From: an uncultured Novosphingobium sp.
Lineage (GTDB): Bacteria > Pseudomonadota > Alphaproteobacteria > Sphingomonadales > Sphingomonadaceae
Length of the DNA: 8,049 nucleotides
Assembly: GCA_946886365.1 (NCBI GenBank)
Contig: CAMPIM010000131.1
Location: forward strand, 1 to 8,049
Direction: 5' to 3'
The notes beneath the pieces are model-generated. The model saw only the letters and a program-made list of their open reading frames with translations, was not told the origin of the DNA and made no database searches. Made by a program: the position numbers and the translations under genes. Below are positions 4,993 through 8,049 of this stretch, in pieces (position 1 is the stretch's first letter; each line of letters starts with the position of its first letter).

Positions 4993-5018
4993 CCGTCGCG
5001 CTACGTAGACCGTGACGG
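4993..5018. promoter_or_regulatory. Dyad around CTACGTAG upstream of ald
   Basis: CTACGTAG (5001-5008) is a perfect palindrome, flanked by CCGTC (4993-4997) and GACGG (5014-5018). It lies about 105 bp before the ald start in the tRNA-ald gap. Two CTACATT copies (5042-5048, 5061-5067) follow 19 bp apart. ald genes are often controlled by Lrp/AsnC-type regulators in other bacteria; whether these are binding sites cannot be told. No clear promoter boxes are visible. Confidence 0.2.
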
Positions 5019-5120
5019 ATAGGCAAATGTTCGGCCGCAACCTACATTCAGGAACAATAGCTACATTTCCGGCGATACCCTATCCAGATACGGCATCTCT
5101 CCGGAACGGAAAGGCTGAAT

Positions 5121-6236
5121 ATGATTGTAGGCACGGTCAGGGAGATCAAGAATCACGAATATCGCGTCGGCCTGACGCCTGAGAGCGTGCATGAGCTGGC
5201 GGCCCATGGCCATCGGGTGCTGGTGGAAAGCGGCGCGGGGGAGGGGATTGGCGCGCATGACGCGCTGTACGCCCGTGCCGGGGGCGAGATCGTCCCGAGC
5301 GCGCGCGACGTGTTCGAAGCGGCCGAAATGATCGTGAAGGTAAAGGAGCCGCAGCCCGAGGAACGCGCCATGCTGCGCCCGGGCCAGATACTCTACACCT
5401 ACCTTCATCTCGCGCCCGACCCGGATCAGACCCGCGACCTCATGGCGTCGGGCGCTGTCTGCATCGCCTATGAAACCGTCACCGACGCTGGCGGCGGCCT
5501 CCCGCTGCTAAAGCCCATGAGCCAGGTAGCCGGACGCATGTCGATTCAGGCGGGCGCGACGGCGCTGGAAAAGGCGAATGGCGGGCGGGGTGTGCTGCTC
5601 GGCGGCGTGCCCGGCGTCCTTCCCGCTAAGGTCTGCGTGATCGGCGGTGGCGTCGTCGGCTTCAATGCGGCGCAGATGGCGGCGGGCCTGGGCGCGGACG
5701 TCACCATCCTCGACCGCAGCCCCGAAGTGCTCGAACGGCTCGGCATCTATTTCGAGGCGCGGGCCAAGACCCGCTTTTCCAATCGCGCCAATCTGGCCGA
5801 ATGCGTGGCGGAAGCGGACCTCGTCATCGGCGCCGTGCTCATCCCCGGAGCCGCCGCGCCCAAGCTGGTCAGCGCCGACATGCTCAAAACCATGAAGAAG
5901 GGCTCCGTGCTGGTCGATGTCGCGATCGATCAGGGCGGCTGTTTCGAAACCAGCCATCCCACGACCCATGCCGATCCCACCTATATCGTCGACGGCATTG
6001 TCCATTATTGCGTCGCCAACATGCCCGGCGCGGTCGCACGTACCAGCACTTACGCGCTCAACAACGTCACCCTGCCGCATGCGCTGCGCATCGCCGATCT
6101 GGGGTGGAAGAAGGCGCTGCAAACCGACCCGCATCTGCTCGCGGGGCTCAACGTCTGGGACGGCAAGGTGACCTATCAGGCCGTCGCGCAGGCGCTGGAC
6201 TTGCCCTTTACCCCGGCGGAGGAAGCGCTGGCCTGA
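5121..6236 (+). CDS. ald: Alanine dehydrogenase
   Basis: This 371-residue cytoplasmic enzyme (EC 1.4.1.1) reversibly converts L-alanine, NAD+ and water to pyruvate, ammonium and NADH, linking alanine use to central carbon metabolism and to ammonium assimilation. Length is exactly that of the family, and the residues known for substrate binding and catalysis are present: Arg15, Lys75 (KVKEP), His96 (YLHLAPD) and Asp270 (VAIDQGG). The NAD-binding Rossmann motif is VIGGGVVG (173-180), with the ribose-contacting Asp198 at the end of the second strand (TILDRS). [11 protein letters not shown] (131-141) and [16 protein letters not shown] (300-315) are further family signatures. The ATG at 5121 follows GGAAAGG (5108-5114) by 6 nt. 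It appears monocistronic, with 225 bp to tRNA-Ser upstream and only 23 bp to the convergent phospholipase D gene downstream, where I see no convincing terminator. Confidence 0.97.
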   Translation: MIVGTVREIKNHEYRVGLTPESVHELAAHGHRVLVESGAGEGIGAHDALYARAGGEIVPSARDVFEAAEMIVKVKEPQPEERAMLRPGQILYTYLHLAPDPDQTRDLMASGAVCIAYETVTDAGGGLPLLKPMSQVAGRMSIQAGATALEKANGGRGVLLGGVPGVLPAKVCVIGGGVVGFNAAQMAAGLGADVTILDRSPEVLERLGIYFEARAKTRFSNRANLAECVAEADLVIGAVLIPGAAAPKLVSADMLKTMKKGSVLVDVAIDQGGCFETSHPTTHADPTYIVDGIVHYCVANMPGAVARTSTYALNNVTLPHALRIADLGWKKALQTDPHLLAGLNVWDGKVTYQAVAQALDLPFTPAEEALA

Positions 6237-6259
6237 CGGCCGCCCCGGAGCGACCCCTC

Positions 6260-7462
6260 TTAATCCGCGTCCGGATTGCGGAAGTTCAACCGCCGGGTGA
6301 CGGTGTAATCCACCACGCCCACCAGGAAATAGCTGATCCACTGCTTCACCAAAGTCAGCACACCGCGCTGGGCCTTGTAGCGTTCCAGCGTGATCTGTCG
6401 GCTTTCCTCTGCGCGACGGCTGATGAAGTCCCTCGCTTCGTCCGCCAGCGCCTTGTCCTCGATCCGCAGCATGATCTCCAGATTCAAGAACAGGCTGCGC
6501 ATGTCGAAATTGGCCGATCCGATGAAGACCGCGTCATCGATGACGATCAGCTTCATGTGCAGCTTGCGCTTCTGATATTCCCATATCTCCACCCCGCGCC
6601 GCAGCAGTGGTCCGTACAGCAGCCGCGCCGCCGCCACCGTCGCGCCATTGTCCGACCGGGACGGCAGGATCAGCCGCGCACCCTCCCGCCGCGCCGCGCG
6701 CGCAATGCGTTTCAGCATGCCGCGTCCTGGCGAGAAATAAGCGGCCACCATGTCCACCCGCCGCGCATGTTCCAGGTCATGCTTCACGACCTGCGCCCAG
6801 GGGCTTAAGCGCCGGGTCGGCCCGCCGATCAGCCATCGCATCGGATCATCGGGATCATGGTGCAGCGACGGGTGCCAATGCCGCACCATCCGCCGCATTG
6901 TGCGGAAACTCTGCTTGCTGGTCGATACCCACCGCCACAGCTGCCCATACCAGTTGGTCATCGCCGCGACCTGCGGCCCGTCGATCAAAAGGCCAAGGTC
7001 CACCCAGGCATCCTCTTCGGGCAATCCGAAATAGGCATCCTCCACATTGAACCCGCCCAGCAGTAGCCGCCGGTCGTCCGCGATCGTCATCTTCTGATGG
7101 TTGCGGATCAGATAGCGGGTCGACCGCCGCGCGCCGAATCGGCCAAACCGTCCCCCCGCCTTGATCAGTGGTTCGAAGAAGGCGACGGGCGTGTCGGCCG
7201 ATCCGAACGCATCGATCATCAAGGTTACGGCAACGCCGCGCCCCCGGGCCGCGATCAGCCGATCCAGCACCATCCGCCCGCTCTCATCGGCAGCGAAGAT
7301 GTAATAATAGAGCTTCAGGCTGTCCCGCGCGCCATCGATCAGGCCGATCAACGTCTCTCGCAGGGCGGGACCATGTTCGATCACGTCCAGCCGGTGCCCC
7401 CGGATGGACAGGCCGATCCCGGCCTCGTCGCTCTTCGCTGGGGACTGCCGGTTGGTCGCCAT
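6260..7462 (-). CDS. Phospholipase D-family protein, probable cardiolipin synthase type
   Basis: This 400-residue protein has two HxKxxxxD catalytic motifs: HQKMTIAD (His122-Asp129) and HMKLIVID (His302-Asp309). Each is followed by its usual Gly-rich partner, [10 protein letters not shown] (133-142) and [11 protein letters not shown] (313-323). The paired HKD halves form one active site that works through a phosphohistidine intermediate. Domain 1 opens with a typical [15 protein letters not shown] (48-62). The likely reaction is phosphatidyl transfer to make cardiolipin or a related lipid. Unlike ClsA there is no N-terminal pair of membrane helices; the only notably hydrophobic stretch is near the C-terminus ([13 protein letters not shown], 376-388), so peripheral membrane association as in ClsB is plausible. 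The ATG has only a weak, close GGGA upstream. It converges on ald and diverges from rpoZ. General phospholipase or nuclease activity is an alternative, but less likely given the length and motif context. Confidence 0.9.
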   Translation of the reverse strand: MATNRQSPAKSDEAGIGLSIRGHRLDVIEHGPALRETLIGLIDGARDSLKLYYYIFAADESGRMVLDRLIAARGRGVAVTLMIDAFGSADTPVAFFEPLIKAGGRFGRFGARRSTRYLIRNHQKMTIADDRRLLLGGFNVEDAYFGLPEEDAWVDLGLLIDGPQVAAMTNWYGQLWRWVSTSKQSFRTMRRMVRHWHPSLHHDPDDPMRWLIGGPTRRLSPWAQVVKHDLEHARRVDMVAAYFSPGRGMLKRIARAARREGARLILPSRSDNGATVAAARLLYGPLLRRGVEIWEYQKRKLHMKLIVIDDAVFIGSANFDMRSLFLNLEIMLRIEDKALADEARDFISRRAEESRQITLERYKAQRGVLTLVKQWISYFLVGVVDYTVTRRLNFRNPDAD

Positions 7463-7516
7463 ATCCCGTTCATGCGCCTAATTGCCGCTATGCGCCACGG
7501 CTTTATGGGCTTTTCA

Positions 7517-7545
7517 TTGACTCCCTGCCCGCCCGCTGATAGGCG
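7517..7545 (+). promoter_or_regulatory. Possible rpoZ promoter
   Basis: TTGACT (7517-7522) is a good -35 box. After 17 bp lies TAGGCG (7540-7545), a poor -10 match. The position, about 40 bp before the rpoZ start, is suitable. The -10 mismatch keeps confidence low, although alphaproteobacterial -10 boxes are often degenerate. Confidence 0.3.
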
Positions 7546-7585
7546 CTGCCCTCACGATTTCCATCATTTTGCCAGGAGCGCCCGT

Positions 7586-7930
7586 TTGGCCCGCGTTACC
7601 GTCGAAGATTGCGTCGACAAGGTTACCAACCGTTTTGACCTCGTCCTGCTTGCGGCGCAGCGCGCCCGTGAGATTTCCGGTGGCGCTGAACTGACGTTGG
7701 ACCGCGACCGCGATAAAAACCCTGTCGTCGCCCTGCGCGAGATCGCCGAAGAAACCGTTTTCCCGGCCGAATTGCATGATTCGCTCGTTGGGTCGCTGCA
7801 AAAGGTGCAGATCGACGACGACGACACGCCGGACGAAATCGGATCGATCGCCCAATCGGCAGAGGCCCTGCGCCTCACCGCCGCCGCCCCGCCGCGCAAC
7901 CAGAATGTCGGCGGCGACTACGACGGCTGA
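7586..7930 (+). CDS. rpoZ: RNA polymerase omega subunit
   Basis: This 114-residue small subunit of RNA polymerase helps fold the beta' subunit and takes part in the ppGpp response in many proteobacteria. The N-terminal 60 residues are the conserved omega core: [29 protein letters not shown] (15-30), then [16 protein letters not shown] (43-58). An acidic linker ([11 protein letters not shown], 74-84) and a less conserved tail rich in Ala, Pro and Gly follow, common in alphaproteobacterial omegas. Translation appears to start at TTG (7586): AGGAG (7574-7578) is 7 nt upstream, and no in-frame ATG or GTG gives the conserved MARVTVEDC start. A TTG start on a core gene may keep its expression low. 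It is divergent from the phospholipase D gene across 123 bp, with two ATGCGCC repeats (7472-7478, 7490-7496) in that gap. A hairpin terminator candidate follows. Confidence 0.96.
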   Translation: MARVTVEDCVDKVTNRFDLVLLAAQRAREISGGAELTLDRDRDKNPVVALREIAEETVFPAELHDSLVGSLQKVQIDDDDTPDEIGSIAQSAEALRLTAAAPPRNQNVGGDYDG

Positions 7931-7956
7931 TCCGTCTACCGGTTCGGAGAGGGAAT

Positions 7957-7989
7957 GAGGCTCGGCCTGCGCAAGCAGGACCGGGCCTC
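7957..7989 (+). terminator. Strong GCAA-tetraloop hairpin after rpoZ
   Basis: GAGGCTCGGCCTGC (7957-7970) pairs with 7975-7989 (GCAGG, bulged A, CCGG, GCCTC) around the stable tetraloop GCAA. This gives about 14 bp with one bulge and one G-T pair. A GTTTT run lies a few bases later (7994-7998). It begins 26 nt after the rpoZ stop. It probably acts as an imperfect intrinsic terminator or an RNA 3'-end stabiliser. Confidence 0.55.
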
Positions 7990-8014
7990 GATCCGTTTTG
8001 GCGCCACATCAAAT

Positions 8015-8049
8015 CCTCCCCATCGCTAGATGGGGAGGGGGACCGCCGC
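8015..8049. repeat. REP-like palindromic repeat, cut by the window end
   Basis: CCTCCCCATC (8015-8024) pairs perfectly over 10 bp with GATGGGGAGG (8029-8038) around the loop GCTA, followed by GGGGACCGCCGC to the window end. From memory, intergenic elements of the form CCTCCCC-loop-GGGGAGG plus a second CCGCC-type stem are very abundant in sphingomonad genomes. The second stem here would continue past 8049. The palindrome is seen; its repetitive nature is recalled and not tested. Confidence 0.6.

Noticed and set aside
4436..5008. 190-codon open frame on the plus strand
   Set aside because: It runs antisense through the whole tRNA-Ser gene, and its middle is a translation of the tRNA; no domain, no ribosome binding site.
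5508..6341. 277-codon minus-strand frame opposite ald
   Set aside because: Shadow of a clearly identified enzyme, typical of GC-rich DNA.
5801..6808. 335-codon plus-strand frame across the end of ald and the phospholipase D gene
   Set aside because: Overlaps two certain genes in other frames and has low-complexity Arg-rich composition.
7097..7585. Upstream extension of the rpoZ frame to 7097
   Set aside because: The extension is antisense to the phospholipase D gene; the conserved omega N-terminus begins at 7586.

Overview
The window looks like part of a sphingomonad (Alphaproteobacteria, Sphingomonadales) chromosome. The evidence is the high GC content, the strongly alphaproteobacterial form of the RNA polymerase omega subunit and alanine dehydrogenase, and a palindromic G/C-rich intergenic element of a kind I recall as common in sphingomonad genomes. 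That assignment is from memory and was not checked by a search.

The right half (about 4805-8049) is ordinary core chromosome. It holds tRNA-Ser(GGA) on the minus strand, alanine dehydrogenase (ald) on the plus strand, and a convergent phospholipase D/cardiolipin-synthase family gene on the minus strand. Divergent from that gene is rpoZ (TTG start), followed by a strong GCAA-capped hairpin and a cut-off palindromic repeat.

The left half (1 to about 4804) has an accessory character and lies against the 3' end of the tRNA-Ser gene, the classic insertion point of genomic islands and prophages. It holds two plus-strand transcription units. Unit A (165-1744) encodes a two-domain protein with a PD-(D/E)XK-nuclease-like N-terminus and, overlapping by ATGA, an exported protein of unknown function. 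Unit B (1852-4293) encodes a fused HTH + AbrB-like regulator, a ParB-domain/beta-class DNA methyltransferase fusion, a DUF5681-type basic small protein, and a 73-residue protein that appears to be a partial paralogue of it. The unit B genes are tightly packed and mostly overlapping. A 511-bp gene-free stretch with several hairpins and helically phased repeats separates unit B from the tRNA. No integrase, second att copy, terminase or restriction partner is visible, so the other island end must lie to the left or has been lost.

The least expected signal is regulatory. The Shine-Dalgarno sequence of the first gene of both accessory units lies inside a perfect local stem (GCTCCT/AGGAGC and ACCTCCA/TGGAGGT). 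None of the three core genes has this. A six-codon reading frame starts in the loop of the first hairpin and ends on the TTG start of the first gene. Unit B also has a TACTAC-N7-GTAGTA dyad upstream, a plausible operator for its own regulator. I infer a translationally gated, possibly autoregulated accessory module centred on an orphan DNA methyltransferase. The biological role is not established by the sequence.
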